The notes under the pieces were generated by a model. The model saw only the letters and a program-made list of their open reading frames with translations. It ran no database searches and had not been told where the DNA came from. This document shows, one piece after another, positions 1 through 11,033 of a stretch of 64,000 nt of DNA (the first letter of the stretch is position 1; each line of letters starts with the position of its first letter). This stretch comes from VRUE01 sp036271315 (GTDB lineage: Bacteria; Actinomycetota; Thermoleophilia; Solirubrobacterales; 70-9): assembly GCA_036271315.1 (NCBI GenBank), contig DATBAV010000012.1, positions 1 to 64,000 on the forward strand, in the 5' to 3' direction. The translations under genes and the position numbers were made by a program.

Positions 1-1227
1 ATGGTCGTCGTCTGCGACGGCGAAGACCGCGAGAACGAGGGCGACCTGGTGATGGCGGCGCAGTTCGCGACGCCGGAGGCGGTCAACTTCATGGCCAAGG
101 AGGCGCGCGGGCTGATCTGCCTGGCGCTGACCCCGGAGCGCTGTCGCAAGCTCGGCCTGAACCTGATGGCGGCGAAGAACGAGGCGCCGCTGCAGACCGC
201 CTTCACGGTGACGATCGAGGCCGCCGGCGGCGTCAGTACCGGCATCTCCGCCCACGACCGCGCCCACACGATCCAGGTCGCGATCGATCCCGACTCCGGC
301 CCGAACGAGATCGTCGTTCCAGGTCATATGTTTCCGCTGCGGGCCAAGGACGGTGGCGTGCTCGAGCGCACCGGCCACACAGAGGCCAGCGTCGACCTCG
401 CCCGCCTCGCCGGCCTCACCCCCGCCGGCGTCATCTGCGAGGTGATGAACGACGACGGGACGATGGCGCGCGTCCCCGACCTGATCCCCTACTGCGAGCG
501 CCACGGCCTGAAGATGATCACCGTCGCCGACCTGATCGCCTACCGGCGCCGCACCGAGGAGAAGCTGGTCGAGCGCGTCGTCGCCACTGCGCTGCCGACC
601 GAGTTCGGCGACTTCACCGCGGTCGGCTACCGCTCGCTGGTCGACGACAAGCACCACGTGGCGATGGTCAAGGGCGAGGTCGACGGGGTCGAGGACGTGC
701 TCGTCCGCGTCCACAGCGAGTGCCTCACCGGCGACGTCTTCCACAGCATGCGTTGCGACTGCGGCGAGCAGCTGGTCGCGGCGCTGACCCAGATCGAGCA
801 GGAGGGTCGCGGCGTGCTGCTCTACCTCTCCCAGGAGGGCCGCGGGATCGGCCTGCTCAACAAGCTCAGGGCCTACAAGCTGCAAGAGGAGGGCGCCGAC
901 ACGGTCGAGGCCAACCTCAAGCTGGGCCTGCCCGCCGACCTGCGCGACTACGGCATCGGCGCCCAGATCCTCGTCGACCTCGGCCTGACCAGCATCCGCA
1001 TCCTCACCAACAACCCGAAGAAGATCGTCGGCCTCGAGGGCTACGGCCTCTCGGTCAGCGAACAGGTGCCGATCGAGTCCTCGCCCAACGTCCACAACGA
1101 GGCCTACCTGCGCGCCAAGCGCGACAAGATGGGCCACTCGCTGCACCACCAGGGCCTCGCCTTCGATGAGGAGATGATCCGCGACGAGGACGAGCGCGAC
1201 GCCGAGAACGAGGCTGCGGGTGGCTGA
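1..1227 (+). CDS. ribBA: RibBA: DHBP synthase / GTP cyclohydrolase II, 5' truncated by window
   Basis: Bifunctional riboflavin enzyme. The N-terminal half (about residues 1-190) makes dihydroxybutanone phosphate from ribulose 5-phosphate; the C-terminal half (about 195-395) opens GTP. Visible are the RibB acidic motif DGEDRENEGD and, for RibA, HSECLTGD with the zinc cysteines of MRCDCGEQ, then SQEGRGIGL and DYGIGAQIL. Homologues carry about 20-40 residues before the DGEDRENEGD motif, which here lies only five residues from the first base, so the true start is very probably upstream of the window and the ATG at base 1 an internal Met. The stop overlaps the GTG start of ribH, consistent with a riboflavin operon. 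Confidence 0.96.
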   Translation: MVVVCDGEDRENEGDLVMAAQFATPEAVNFMAKEARGLICLALTPERCRKLGLNLMAAKNEAPLQTAFTVTIEAAGGVSTGISAHDRAHTIQVAIDPDSGPNEIVVPGHMFPLRAKDGGVLERTGHTEASVDLARLAGLTPAGVICEVMNDDGTMARVPDLIPYCERHGLKMITVADLIAYRRRTEEKLVERVVATALPTEFGDFTAVGYRSLVDDKHHVAMVKGEVDGVEDVLVRVHSECLTGDVFHSMRCDCGEQLVAALTQIEQEGRGVLLYLSQEGRGIGLLNKLRAYKLQEEGADTVEANLKLGLPADLRDYGIGAQILVDLGLTSIRILTNNPKKIVGLEGYGLSVSEQVPIESSPNVHNEAYLRAKRDKMGHSLHHQGLAFDEEMIRDEDERDAENEAAGG

Positions 1228-1738
1228 GTCGACCGCCTTCCTCGAGGACTTCAGCGAGGCCGAGCGCGAGCAGCTGGCCGGCCGCGAGTTCGCCGTCTGC
1301 GTCGGCCGCTTCTATGAGGACCTGGCCGAACGGCTGCTGAGCGGCGCCCGCGAAGGCTTCGAGCTGGCCGGCGTGCCGGCCTCCTCAGTCAGCGAGGTCT
1401 CGGTGCCCGGTGCTTACGAGCTCCCCTTTGCCGCCAAGCTGCACGCCACCACCGGCCGCTTCTCCGGCGTCGCCTGTCTTGGCGTCGTCATCCGCGGCGA
1501 GACCGACCACTACGACTTCGTCTGCGCTGAGGCGGCCCGCGGGATCCAGGATGTGCAGCTGGAGACCGGCGTGCCCTGCGCCTTCGGCGTGATCACCTGC
1601 GACACGATGGAGCAGGCGCTCGCAAGGGCCGGCGGCGGCAAGCGCGACCAGGGCCGCAACGCCGCTCTGACCGTCGCCCGCATGACCCTGGCCAAACAGG
1701 CGATCAACCCCTACAACTGGGCGGTCCGCGCCGGATAG
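1220..1738 (+). CDS. ribH: 6,7-dimethyl-8-ribityllumazine synthase
   Basis: Condenses the RibA-pathway pyrimidine with the RibB product to lumazine, the last step before riboflavin synthase. At 172 residues it has the usual length with a slight N-terminal extension. Family motifs are VPGAYELPFA, GVVIRGETDHYDF (with the active-site His) and FGVITCDTMEQA; near the C-terminus GRNAALTVARM replaces the commoner NRG-AA pattern. The GTG start at 1220 overlaps the ribBA stop by 8 nt, implying translational coupling. Other rib genes (ribE, ribD) presumably lie upstream of the window. Confidence 0.96.
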   Translation: MAESTAFLEDFSEAEREQLAGREFAVCVGRFYEDLAERLLSGAREGFELAGVPASSVSEVSVPGAYELPFAAKLHATTGRFSGVACLGVVIRGETDHYDFVCAEAARGIQDVQLETGVPCAFGVITCDTMEQALARAGGGKRDQGRNAALTVARMTLAKQAINPYNWAVRAG

Positions 1739-1797
1739 CCCCGCTTAGGGGCCGATGTTGCCTCCAATCGGCGGAGATCGGTACCATCCCCGACCCG

Positions 1798-1989
1798 ATG
1801 GCCAAGGTATGCCACAGCTGCGGCAAGGGACCGGCGTTCGGCCAGTCCCGAAGCCACTCGATGGTCGCGACCAAGCGGCGCTTCGATCCGAACCTGCAGA
1901 AGGTGCGGATCGTCGAGGGCGGACGCAAGCTCCGCACCTACGTCTGCACTAGGTGCCTCAAGGCCAACAAGGTCACCAAGGCCGCTTAG
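1798..1989 (+). CDS. rpmB: 50S ribosomal protein L28
   Basis: A 63-residue L28 of the large subunit. It begins MAKVCHSCGKGP and ends with YVCTRCLKAN, so both CxxC pairs of the zinc-binding (C+) form are present. The central SHSMVATKRRFDPNLQ segment is the family signature. The gene sits 59 nt after ribH and converges on the MMPL gene. Its TAG stop (1987-1989) lies in the left arm of a long inverted repeat (1985-2090). Confidence 0.97.
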   Translation: MAKVCHSCGKGPAFGQSRSHSMVATKRRFDPNLQKVRIVEGGRKLRTYVCTRCLKANKVTKAA

Positions 1990-2090
1990 CGGCCGTCTGA
2001 CACTGCGCCATAGCGCACCCGACTCCTCACGAATAGCGCTGCTATTCGCTCGTCGCGCCCGCACTCTGGCTTGGTCAGTCGACCGCTAAG
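1985..2090. repeat. Long imperfect inverted repeat between convergent rpmB and MMPL gene
   Basis: The 17-nt arms at 1985-2001 and 2074-2090 are complementary at 15 of 17 positions. Inside them is a perfect 8-bp hairpin (2030-2037 with 2041-2048, 3-nt loop). The left arm includes the rpmB stop and the right arm ends one base before the MMPL stop codon. The likely role is a bidirectional terminator or 3'-end protecting structure. No T tract follows either arm, so it is not a classic intrinsic terminator. Confidence 0.6.
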
Positions 2091-4289
2091 TCAGTCGGTG
2101 ACAACCACTGGGTGCTCGCCGGTCGGCGCCGGGTCGCCCTCAGCCGGCTCCACATGCAGCCTGGGCAGGATGCGGTCGAGCCAGTCCGGGATGTACCAGG
2201 CGCTCTTGCCGAAGAGCTGCATGATCGCCGGGACCAGGACCGAGCGAATGATCACGGCGTCGATCAGCACGGCCGAGGCTAGGCCGAGGCCGAAGAGCTT
2301 GATGATGCGGTCTTCGCCGAGCATGAAGGAGGCGAAGACGGTGACCATGATCGCCGCTGCGGCGGTGATCACACGGCCGGTCAGGGCGAGTCCACGGGTG
2401 ACGGCTTCGCTGGCTTCGTGGCTGTGCTCCCACTCCTCGTGGATTCGCGACATCAGGAAGACCTCGTAGTCCATCGAGAGCCCGAAGACGATCGAGAAGA
2501 GGAAGACGGGGAAGAAGGAGATGATTGGCCCAGTGCCGTCGACGCCGATGATGCTGGCACCCCAGCCCCACTGGAAGACGGCGACGATCAGGCCGAAGGC
2601 GGCGCCGATGCTGAGCAGGTTCATCACCATCGCCTTCAGCGGCACCAGGATCGAGCGGAAGACGATCATCAGCAGCAGCGCCGAGAGCAGGACGACGACG
2701 CCGATGAAGAGCGGCAGCTTTTCGGAGATCGCGTCGCCGAAGTCCTCGAAGATCGCGGTGATGCCGCCGACGTGCATCTGCGCGCCGGTCTTCTGCTCGA
2801 TCGGCGGCAGCACGTCGCCGCGGATGTGGTCGAGCAACTTGGTCGTGTCGGCGCTCTGCGGCGAGGTGGTCGGGTAGAGCTGGAAGACGCCGGTATTTTC
2901 GGCCGGGTTGAGCGTGATCGCGGTGACCTTCGCGACCCCTTCTTCGTTCTTCATCTGGTTGCGCAGGGTGACCAGGGCTTCGTCTTCTCCCTTGCCCGGC
3001 AGCGCCGCCACCATCGCGAAAGGCCCGTTGAAACCGGGGCCGAAGCCTTCGGCGAGCAGGTCGTAGGCCTCGCGCGTGCTCGAGCCGGCGGGGTCTGTCC
3101 CGGCGTCGTTCGAGCCCAAGCGCAGCGAGAGGGTCGGCACGCAGAGCAGTAGCAGCAGGCCGCCAGAGAGGACCGCGGAGAGCACCGGGCGCTTCTGGAT
3201 CTCGCGGCTCCAGCGGAACCAGCGCGTGTCTTCGGCAGTTGAGGGCTCGCGTTTGCCCAGTCCCGGGATGCGCAGCCGGTCGACCCGCTTGCCGGCGATC
3301 GTCAGCAGCGCCGGCAGCAGAGTCAGCGCCGCGATCATCGTGAACAGCACGGCGATCGCGGCGGCCATCGCGACGCCGTAGAGGAAGCTGATGCCGAGCA
3401 GCAGCATCCCCATCAGCGAGATGATCACGGTGATGCCGGCGAAGAGCACAGCGCGGCCGGCGGTGTCGACGGCGGCGATCGCGGCGTCGCGCGACGCGAG
3501 TCCCTCGTCGAGGCCGTTGCGGAAGCGGGTGAGGATGAAGAGCGCGTAGTCGATACCGACGCCGAGCCCGATCATCGCCGCCAGTTGTGGCGCGAAGTTG
3601 GCGGTGTCGAACACATGGGTGCCGATCGTGATCACGCTGATGCCGACGCCGAGGGCGAAGAGCGCGGTGATCAGCGGCAGCCCCATCGCCACCGCTGAGC
3701 CGAAGGTCAGCAGCAGGATGACGACCGCGGCAAGTAGCCCGATTGCGAAAGAGGAGTCGCCCCCTTCTTCTTCGCCCCGCACTTCCTCGACCGGGGAACC
3801 GCCGACGGCGACCTTGAGGTCTTCCCCGTTCGCCGCCTCGCCGATCGAGATCAGCTTCTTGATGTCGTTCTTTTCGAGCTTGTCGGTGGAGACGTCGTAC
3901 TGCACGGTCGCGTAGGCGATTTCGCCGTCTTTGCTGATCGCGCCGGCGCCTCCGGCCGCGTAGGGACTGGAGACTCCACTGACGTGCGGCAACTTTTCCG
4001 CTTCGGCGAAGACGCCTTCCATCTTCTTGCGGACCGCCGGCGAGTCGGCTCCGGCCGGCGCCTTGTAGACGATTTCTGCGGTGACGCCCGATTGCTGCGG
4101 GAACCTGTCTTCCAGTAGTTCGAAGGCTTCCGTGGAATCGGAGGAAGGCAGCTTGAATTCTTCGCTGAAGTCGGAGCCGACCGCGCCGGAGAGAATGCCG
4201 ATCCCGATCAGGGCCACGATCCAGCCGATGATCACCGTCTTGCGGTGGCCGGTGGTCCAGGTGGCGAAGCGTCGCATCGAGCGTCGCAC
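2091..4289 (-). CDS. MMPL/RND-superfamily transporter
   Basis: A 732-residue inner-membrane exporter of the MMPL family (YdfJ/MmpL-like), predicted to move lipids or hydrophobic compounds using the proton gradient. An N-terminal helix (TVIIGWIVALIGIGI) and a soluble loop (about 40-165) are followed by a helix bundle containing GLGVGIDYALFI, then a second soluble loop (about 390-520) and a second bundle with GLSMDYEVFLMSR. These two GxxxDY motifs are the proton-relay signatures of the family. The listed start is GTG at 4289; an ATG four codons in (4277) is equally plausible and no clear ribosome site decides. The gene stands alone and diverges from the fakA-like gene 67 nt away. The substrate cannot be told from sequence. 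Confidence 0.9.
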   Translation of the reverse strand: MRRSMRRFATWTTGHRKTVIIGWIVALIGIGILSGAVGSDFSEEFKLPSSDSTEAFELLEDRFPQQSGVTAEIVYKAPAGADSPAVRKKMEGVFAEAEKLPHVSGVSSPYAAGGAGAISKDGEIAYATVQYDVSTDKLEKNDIKKLISIGEAANGEDLKVAVGGSPVEEVRGEEEGGDSSFAIGLLAAVVILLLTFGSAVAMGLPLITALFALGVGISVITIGTHVFDTANFAPQLAAMIGLGVGIDYALFILTRFRNGLDEGLASRDAAIAAVDTAGRAVLFAGITVIISLMGMLLLGISFLYGVAMAAAIAVLFTMIAALTLLPALLTIAGKRVDRLRIPGLGKREPSTAEDTRWFRWSREIQKRPVLSAVLSGGLLLLLCVPTLSLRLGSNDAGTDPAGSSTREAYDLLAEGFGPGFNGPFAMVAALPGKGEDEALVTLRNQMKNEEGVAKVTAITLNPAENTGVFQLYPTTSPQSADTTKLLDHIRGDVLPPIEQKTGAQMHVGGITAIFEDFGDAISEKLPLFIGVVVLLSALLLMIVFRSILVPLKAMVMNLLSIGAAFGLIVAVFQWGWGASIIGVDGTGPIISFFPVFLFSIVFGLSMDYEVFLMSRIHEEWEHSHEASEAVTRGLALTGRVITAAAAIMVTVFASFMLGEDRIIKLFGLGLASAVLIDAVIIRSVLVPAIMQLFGKSAWYIPDWLDRILPRLHVEPAEGDPAPTGEHPVVVTD

Positions 4290-4356
4290 CGTAGCGAACT
4301 CGGCGGCTTGACCCCGCCAGTTCGCGTCCTCCAGCCCGACAGCTAGATTTCGACCG

Positions 4357-5993
4357 ATGCCCGATCCCTCGATCGTGCGCTTCCGGCGCGTTGTCAGCTT
4401 CGCCTACGCCAACCTGGAGGCCCGCCGCCAGGAGGTCAATGACCTCAACGTTTTTCCCGTTGCCGACGGCGACACCGGCGACAACATGGCGATGACGATG
4501 CGTGCGGTGATGGAGGAGCTCGACCGCCTCGACGGGATGGAGGTCGACGAGGTCGGCCGCACGCAGCTGGTCCAGGCCCTGGCCCGGGCGGCGCTGATGG
4601 GCGCCCGCGGCAACTCGGGCGTGATCCTCAGTCAGATCGTCCGCGGCGCCGCCGAGGAGCTGGCCAGCCGCCCCGGTGAGCTGATCGACCCGGTCCTGGT
4701 CGCCTCCGCCTTCGCCAGCGCCGCCGACGCCGCCTATGACTCGGTGCGCGAGCCGGCCGAGGGGACGATGCTGACCGTCTTCCGCGAGATGGCGCACTCG
4801 ATCGCCCGCCAGCTCGCTCGCCTCGACGCCGAGAAGCAGCGGCTTCCGCAGGGCGTGCCGGACGAGCTGCAGGATGCCGTCCTTGCCGAGATCCTCGAGC
4901 GGGCTATCGAGGATGGGCAGCGAGCAGTCGAGCGCACTCCCGAGCAGCTCGACGTGCTGCGCGAGTCGGGAGTGGTCGACGCTGGCGGCTACGGCCTGGT
5001 GTTGATCCTCGCCGGCGTCGTCGCCGGCCTGCGCGGCGACGAGGAGGCGGTGCCGGAGGTCAACCACCACGAGGCGCCGAGGCTGAGCCAGCCCCACCAC
5101 GAGGACAGTCGCTTCCGCTACTGCACCAACTTCATCGTCTCCGGCAGCGGCTTGAGCAGTCGCGACTTCCTGCCGCGGCTGGAGGGCCTGGGCGACTCGG
5201 TGCTCGTCGTCGGCGACGAGGTGACGCTCAAGGTCCACGTCCACACGGACAAGCCCGAGGCCGCGGTCGCTCTCTTCGAGGACGCCGGCGAGGTGACCAA
5301 CCTCGACGTTGCCGACATGCGCGAGCAGATCGCCGAGCGCCAGGCGCGACTCGGCGAGGGCGGTGGCCGCAGCGGCGCGCTCGCCGTGGCGGCGGGAGAG
5401 GGCCTCGAGCGACTCTTCGCCGAGCTCGGCGCCCACGTCGTCCCGGGCGGCGAGACGCTCAACCCTTCGACCTATGAGCTGCTCGCCGGCATCCACCAGG
5501 TCCCGGCCGAGGAAGTCCTCGTCTTTCCCAGCTCCTCGAACGTGATCATGGCCGCCGAGCGCGCCTGCGATCTCTCCGAGAAGCCGGCCCGGGTGGTCTC
5601 GGCAACCTCGCAGCAGGCCAGCCTGCTGGCCCTGGTCGAGCTCGACCCGGAGGCGGCGCTATCGGAGAACGCCGAGCGGCTGGAGGCGGCGCTGGCGACG
5701 GTCGCCGCCGGCGGGGTCGCTCCGGCCGCCCGCGACGATGCTCAGGGGCGCTTCCGCAAGGGCGATGCGGTTGGCTTCGTCGGCGAGGAGATCGTTGCCT
5801 GGGGCGGCGCCGGCACGACCCTGGCGGCGACGATCGAGAAGCTCGCCGCGGGAGCTGAGATCGTCACCGTGATCGGCGGCCAGGACGCCCCGATCGCGCT
5901 CGACGAGCTCGATCCGCACGTGCCCGACGGGGTCGAGTTCGAGACCCAGGACGGCGGCCAGCCGAGCTGGTGGTGGCTGCTCGCCGCCCAGTA

Positions 5994-5994
<1 letters not shown>
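4357..5994 (+). CDS. fakA: DhaL-domain kinase (FakA/YloV-like)
   Basis: A 545-residue protein with an N-terminal DhaL/DAK2 domain (about 1-200) carrying NVFPVADGDTGDNM, whose aspartates bind the Mg-ATP, and GARGNSGVILSQI. A middle domain and a C-terminal EDD-like domain follow. In Firmicutes FakA phosphorylates fatty acids held by FakB (DegV) proteins to feed phospholipid synthesis; that role is transferred by family, and no fakB lies in the window. Placement between rpmB and recG matches the yloV neighbourhood in many Gram-positives. The TAG stop shares a base with the likely recG start, so the two are probably co-translated. Confidence 0.87.
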
Positions 5995-8114
<2,120 letters not shown>

Positions 8115-8172
8115 GCGCGACCGGACTTACCCTTGTCCAGCGAGAAGTCCTGTCGCGCCATACATTGATCCG

Positions 8173-8721
8173 GTGAGGGTCATCGCGGGAGAGCTCGGGG
8201 GGCAGCAGCTGGTAGCGCCGCGCGGCTGGAAGGTGCGGCCGACCTCCGACCGCGCCCGCGAGGCGATCTTCTCCGTGCTCGGCGCCCGCGTCGATGGCGC
8301 CCGCGTGCTCGACCTCTACTGCGGCACCGGCGCCCTGGCGATCGAGGCTCTCTCGCGCGGCGCCGCGCGGGCGACCCTGGTCGACCGCGACACCCGCGCC
8401 GCCGTCGGCAACGTCGAGCGACTCGGCCTCGCCGAGCGGGTCGAGCTGGTCCGCGCCGACGTCTCGCGCTGGTTGGGGAAGCACGAAGACGGGGAGGAGG
8501 AGGCCATCTTCGATCTCGTCTTCGTCGACGCCCCTTATAGACTCGCCGACCGCGTGGGGCAGGAACTCGATAGCCAGCTGCCGGACCTCCTCAGTGAGGG
8601 GGGACGGGCGATAGTCGAGAGCGGCGCGCGCCGACCGCTCCGCATCGACTCGCTGCCGCGCCTGCGCCAGCGCCGCTACGGCGCCGCCGACGTCTCGATC
8701 TACGGGGGTTCGGCACGATGA
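8173..8721 (+). CDS. rsmD: 16S rRNA (guanine966-N2)-methyltransferase
   Basis: Methylates G966 of 16S rRNA in the small subunit. The SAM-binding motif I VLDLYCGTGALAIEAL and the RPTSDRAREAIFS segment are typical. The catalytic motif reads FVDAPY where most RsmD proteins have DPPY or DPPF, a mild variation. The frame stays open to 8035, but homology begins at VRVIAGELGG, so the GTG at 8173 (182 residues) is taken as the start. The stop overlaps coaD as ATGA; the rsmD-coaD pair is very common in bacteria. Confidence 0.92.
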   Translation: MRVIAGELGGQQLVAPRGWKVRPTSDRAREAIFSVLGARVDGARVLDLYCGTGALAIEALSRGAARATLVDRDTRAAVGNVERLGLAERVELVRADVSRWLGKHEDGEEEAIFDLVFVDAPYRLADRVGQELDSQLPDLLSEGGRAIVESGARRPLRIDSLPRLRQRRYGAADVSIYGGSAR

Positions 8722-9221
8722 CCGAGCAGCGCGACGGCACGGTCGTCTGCCCGGGCAGCTACGACCCGGTCACCAACGGGCACATCGACATCATCACCCG
8801 CGCCTCCGCGGTCTTCGAGCGCGTCGTCGTCGGCATCGTCAACAACCCGATGCGCAAGGACAAGACGCTCTTCACCGCCGAGGAGCGCAAGGGGCTGATC
8901 GAAGAAGCGACCGCCGGCCTCGGCAACGTCGAGGCAAAGATCTTCTCCAACCTGCTGGTCGAGTTCGCCCGCGAATCGGGAGCGAGGGCGATCGTCAAGG
9001 GCCTGCGGGCGATCTCCGACTTCGAGTACGAGTTCGAGATGGCCCAGCTCAACCGCAAGCTCGACCCCGGGATCGAGAGCATCTACATGATCGCTTCGCC
9101 GCAGTACAGCTTCCTTTCCTCGACCGGGGTGAAGGAAATGGCGACCTTCGGCGGCGACGTTTCCGACCTGGTTCCGGGTCCCGTCGCGGCCGCGATGACG
9201 CAACGCCTGGGCGACAGGTAG
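8718..9221 (+). CDS. coaD: Phosphopantetheine adenylyltransferase
   Basis: Transfers AMP from ATP to 4'-phosphopantetheine in coenzyme A synthesis. The 167-residue length is standard. Nucleotidyltransferase motifs are present: PGSYDPVTNGHIDII (TxGH class), VKGLRAISDFEYEFEMA, and near the C-terminus SSTGVKEMATFGGDVS. A short AT-containing inverted repeat (9221-9227 with 9260-9266) follows the stop but lacks a T tract. Confidence 0.97.
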   Translation: MTEQRDGTVVCPGSYDPVTNGHIDIITRASAVFERVVVGIVNNPMRKDKTLFTAEERKGLIEEATAGLGNVEAKIFSNLLVEFARESGARAIVKGLRAISDFEYEFEMAQLNRKLDPGIESIYMIASPQYSFLSSTGVKEMATFGGDVSDLVPGPVAAAMTQRLGDR

Positions 9222-9325
9222 GCTTTTCCAGCGCGGCGCAGAGTGGGCGAGAGCTTGCAAAAAGCCGAGGAAATAACCGCTTCTTCACCGAAGATGCCTC
9301 TGACACGTAGGCTTACGACCTTCTG

Positions 9326-9811
9326 ATGGACGTTCTCGTTCTAATAGACAAGCTCGACGATGTGGTGCACAACGCCCGGCCGGTGCCGCTCACCGACCAG
9401 GTTCGTGTCGACCGCGAGGAGATCTACGACCTGCTCGATCAGATGCGGGCGACGATCCCCGAGGAGATCAAGCAGGCGCGCTGGATCGTCAAGGAGCGCC
9501 AGGAGATGCTGGCCGAGGCCAAGCGCGAGGCGGAGCGGATCGTGCGCGAGGCGCGCGAGCAGCAGGCCCGCCTGATCTCCGACGAGGAGGTCACCAAGCA
9601 GGCCGAGCGCGCCGCCGACGAGATCGTCGAGGACGCGCGAGCGCGCGAGCGGGAGATTCGTCTTGGCGCCGAGGACTACGCCGACGAGATTCTCAACACG
9701 CTCGAGGTCAATCTTCAGAAGTTCCTCGCGGCTGTGCAGCGGGGCAGGGATCGGCTGGCTGGCCGCGATGAAGAGCAGCAGCCAGTGCCGGATCTCGACG
9801 AGCAGGAGTAG
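9326..9811 (+). CDS. DivIVA-like coiled-coil protein, SepIVA-type
   Basis: A 161-residue, highly charged protein. An N-terminal segment (LDVVHNARPVPLTDQVRVD spans part of it, from about residue 9) precedes a long Glu/Arg/Ala coiled coil (about 50-125) and a Gln/Glu tail. Such proteins are often misannotated as ATP synthase subunit b. The neighbourhood (coaD before, DUF177-rpmF-rnc-smc after) matches the locus of mycobacterial SepIVA (Rv2927c/MSMEG_2416), a septal and cell-tip growth factor; the SepIVA call rests on this synteny plus the coiled coil. A 103-bp palindromic element (9820-9922) begins 9 bp after the stop. Confidence 0.7.
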   Translation: MDVLVLIDKLDDVVHNARPVPLTDQVRVDREEIYDLLDQMRATIPEEIKQARWIVKERQEMLAEAKREAERIVREAREQQARLISDEEVTKQAERAADEIVEDARAREREIRLGAEDYADEILNTLEVNLQKFLAAVQRGRDRLAGRDEEQQPVPDLDEQE

Positions 9812-9819
9812 CGATCCGG

Positions 9820-9922
9820 GAGGCCCGGGTGCGCCTCCCCAGAAGACCGTCCGTCTCGCAGTGGCTGCCGGGTCGAAGTCGTTCCGCTCCCAAAGCCTTC
9901 TGGGGAGGCGCACCCGGGCCTC
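9820..9922. repeat. Palindromic element, copy 1 (26-bp perfect arms, 51-nt loop)
   Basis: Arms 9820-9845 and 9897-9922 are perfectly complementary over 26 bp, one of the longest perfect stems in the window. The loop (9846-9896) is almost identical to that of copy 2 at 11034-11135. It lies between the SepIVA-like gene and the convergent methyltransferase. It could be a bidirectional terminator, a structured RNA or a small mobile palindrome; the sequence alone does not decide. Confidence 0.88.
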
Positions 9923-9943
9923 TCAGTACGAGCTCAGCTTTTC

Positions 9944-10438
9944 TCAGTACTCGGCCGCTACTACGGCTAGGTCTTCGGTCTGCCAGGTGATCTTGCCGCC
10001 GGAGGAGTCGAGGAGAGACTGGAGTTTCTCGAGCTCGAAGACATCGCCTACGACGAAAGAGCGAGATTGCTCTTTTACGCGGCGGCAGAGGGCTTCTATT
10101 TGCTCGTTTGAGAGCTGGTTGACCGAGAGGACGGAGATGACCAGGTCCCAGGGGCCGTCGGGGAGGGGGTCCTCCATGCGGGCCAGTTGGACGTCGTCGT
10201 AGGACTGGCGGGCGCGGAAGACCATGTCGGGACTGGAGTCGAGGCCGACTACCCAGGCGTCGGGATGGGCCTCGATCAGGCGGCGGGTGGTCTCGCCGGT
10301 GCCCATGCCGAGCTCGAGCACGCGCTCGGGTGAGAAGGGAATCGCGGCGATCGCCTGCTCCTGCAGCTCGTCATAGCGGGGGATCTGCGTGCGGATCCGC
10401 TCCAGGTAGACCTCGGGTGTCCAGTCCAATTGACCCAT
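9944..10438 (-). CDS. Class I SAM-dependent methyltransferase
   Basis: A 164-residue methyltransferase with motif I VLELGMGTGETTRRL (about residues 40-54), an acidic ribose-binding residue after strand 2 (WVVGLDSSPDM) and motif post-II MEDPLPDGPWDLVISV. The fold resembles CmoA/UbiE-type enzymes but is shorter; the substrate is unknown. It is the only minus-strand gene in an otherwise plus-strand block, converging on the SepIVA-like gene and diverging from yceD with only 57 nt between start codons, so both promoters must share that space. Confidence 0.75.
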   Translation of the reverse strand: MGQLDWTPEVYLERIRTQIPRYDELQEQAIAAIPFSPERVLELGMGTGETTRRLIEAHPDAWVVGLDSSPDMVFRARQSYDDVQLARMEDPLPDGPWDLVISVLSVNQLSNEQIEALCRRVKEQSRSFVVGDVFELEKLQSLLDSSGGKITWQTEDLAVVAAEY

Positions 10439-10481
10439 TCCGTAATCTCGTCAGGAGGGTCATCGTACGGCCGGCCGAAGC

Positions 10482-10488
10482 GGAGGGA
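10482..10488 (+). promoter_or_regulatory. Ribosome binding site of yceD
   Basis: GGAGGGA seven bases before the ATG at 10496. The reading frame extends upstream to 10430, so this site fixes the yceD start. Confidence 0.8.
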
Positions 10489-10495
10489 GCATTCA

Positions 10496-11014
10496 ATGGC
10501 GCAAGCATCGACGATCATCGATCTCGCACGGCTGACGCTGTCGCACGGTGAAGGGCGCCGGCTCGACCTGCCGGTCGTCCTGGAGCCGTTGGAGCTGGCG
10601 GGCCAGGCCTACGTCTCGCCCGACTCGGTTCCGGTCCGCCTCGACGTCTCCCGGCCCAGCGGCGGCTACGCCTTCCGCCTGCGCTTCCCAGTGCGGATCG
10701 AGGGTCCCTGCATGCGCTGCCTCGGCGACGCCGTGCTCGAGGCCGAGGTCGACGCGCGCGAGGTGGCTCAGGACAACACCGAGGACGAGGAGTTGCTCAG
10801 CCCCTACGTGGTCGACGACGAGCTCGACCTCGGCCGCTGGGCCCACGACGCGGCGGTGCTGGCGATTCCCACCCAGTTCTTCTGCCGGCCCGATTGCGCT
10901 GGCCTCTGCCCGGTCTGCGGCGAGTCGCTCAATGACTCTGATCCGAGCGAGCATGAACACGACGAAGGATCTGATCCGCGTTGGGCCAAGCTGAGAGAGC
11001 TGAAGCTGGAGTAG
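10496..11014 (+). CDS. yceD: DUF177 (YceD) protein
   Basis: A 172-residue YceD/DUF177 protein, a family almost always encoded next to rpmF and implicated in 23S rRNA and large-subunit homeostasis in several bacteria and plastids. Typical segments are RFPVRIEGPCMRCLG (about 60) and a C-terminal metal-site-like run FFCRPDCAGLCPVCGESL, giving six Cys in two clusters. GGAGGGA at 10482-10488 selects the ATG at 10496. rpmF follows 145 nt downstream, with palindromic copy 2 lying between them. Confidence 0.9.
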   Translation: MAQASTIIDLARLTLSHGEGRRLDLPVVLEPLELAGQAYVSPDSVPVRLDVSRPSGGYAFRLRFPVRIEGPCMRCLGDAVLEAEVDAREVAQDNTEDEELLSPYVVDDELDLGRWAHDAAVLAIPTQFFCRPDCAGLCPVCGESLNDSDPSEHEHDEGSDPRWAKLRELKLE

Positions 11015-11033
11015 GTGGGGAGGGCAGGGGAAG

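Noticed and set aside
2140..5496. Very long minus-strand open frame (1118 codons) across the MMPL and fakA genes
   Set aside because: It is an Arg/His/Asp-rich shadow of real genes on both strands with no domain; a by-product of high GC.
9221..9266. Terminator after coaD
   Set aside because: A 7-bp inverted repeat GGCTTTT/AAAAGCC exists but the spacer is 32 nt and there is no T tract; too weak to list.
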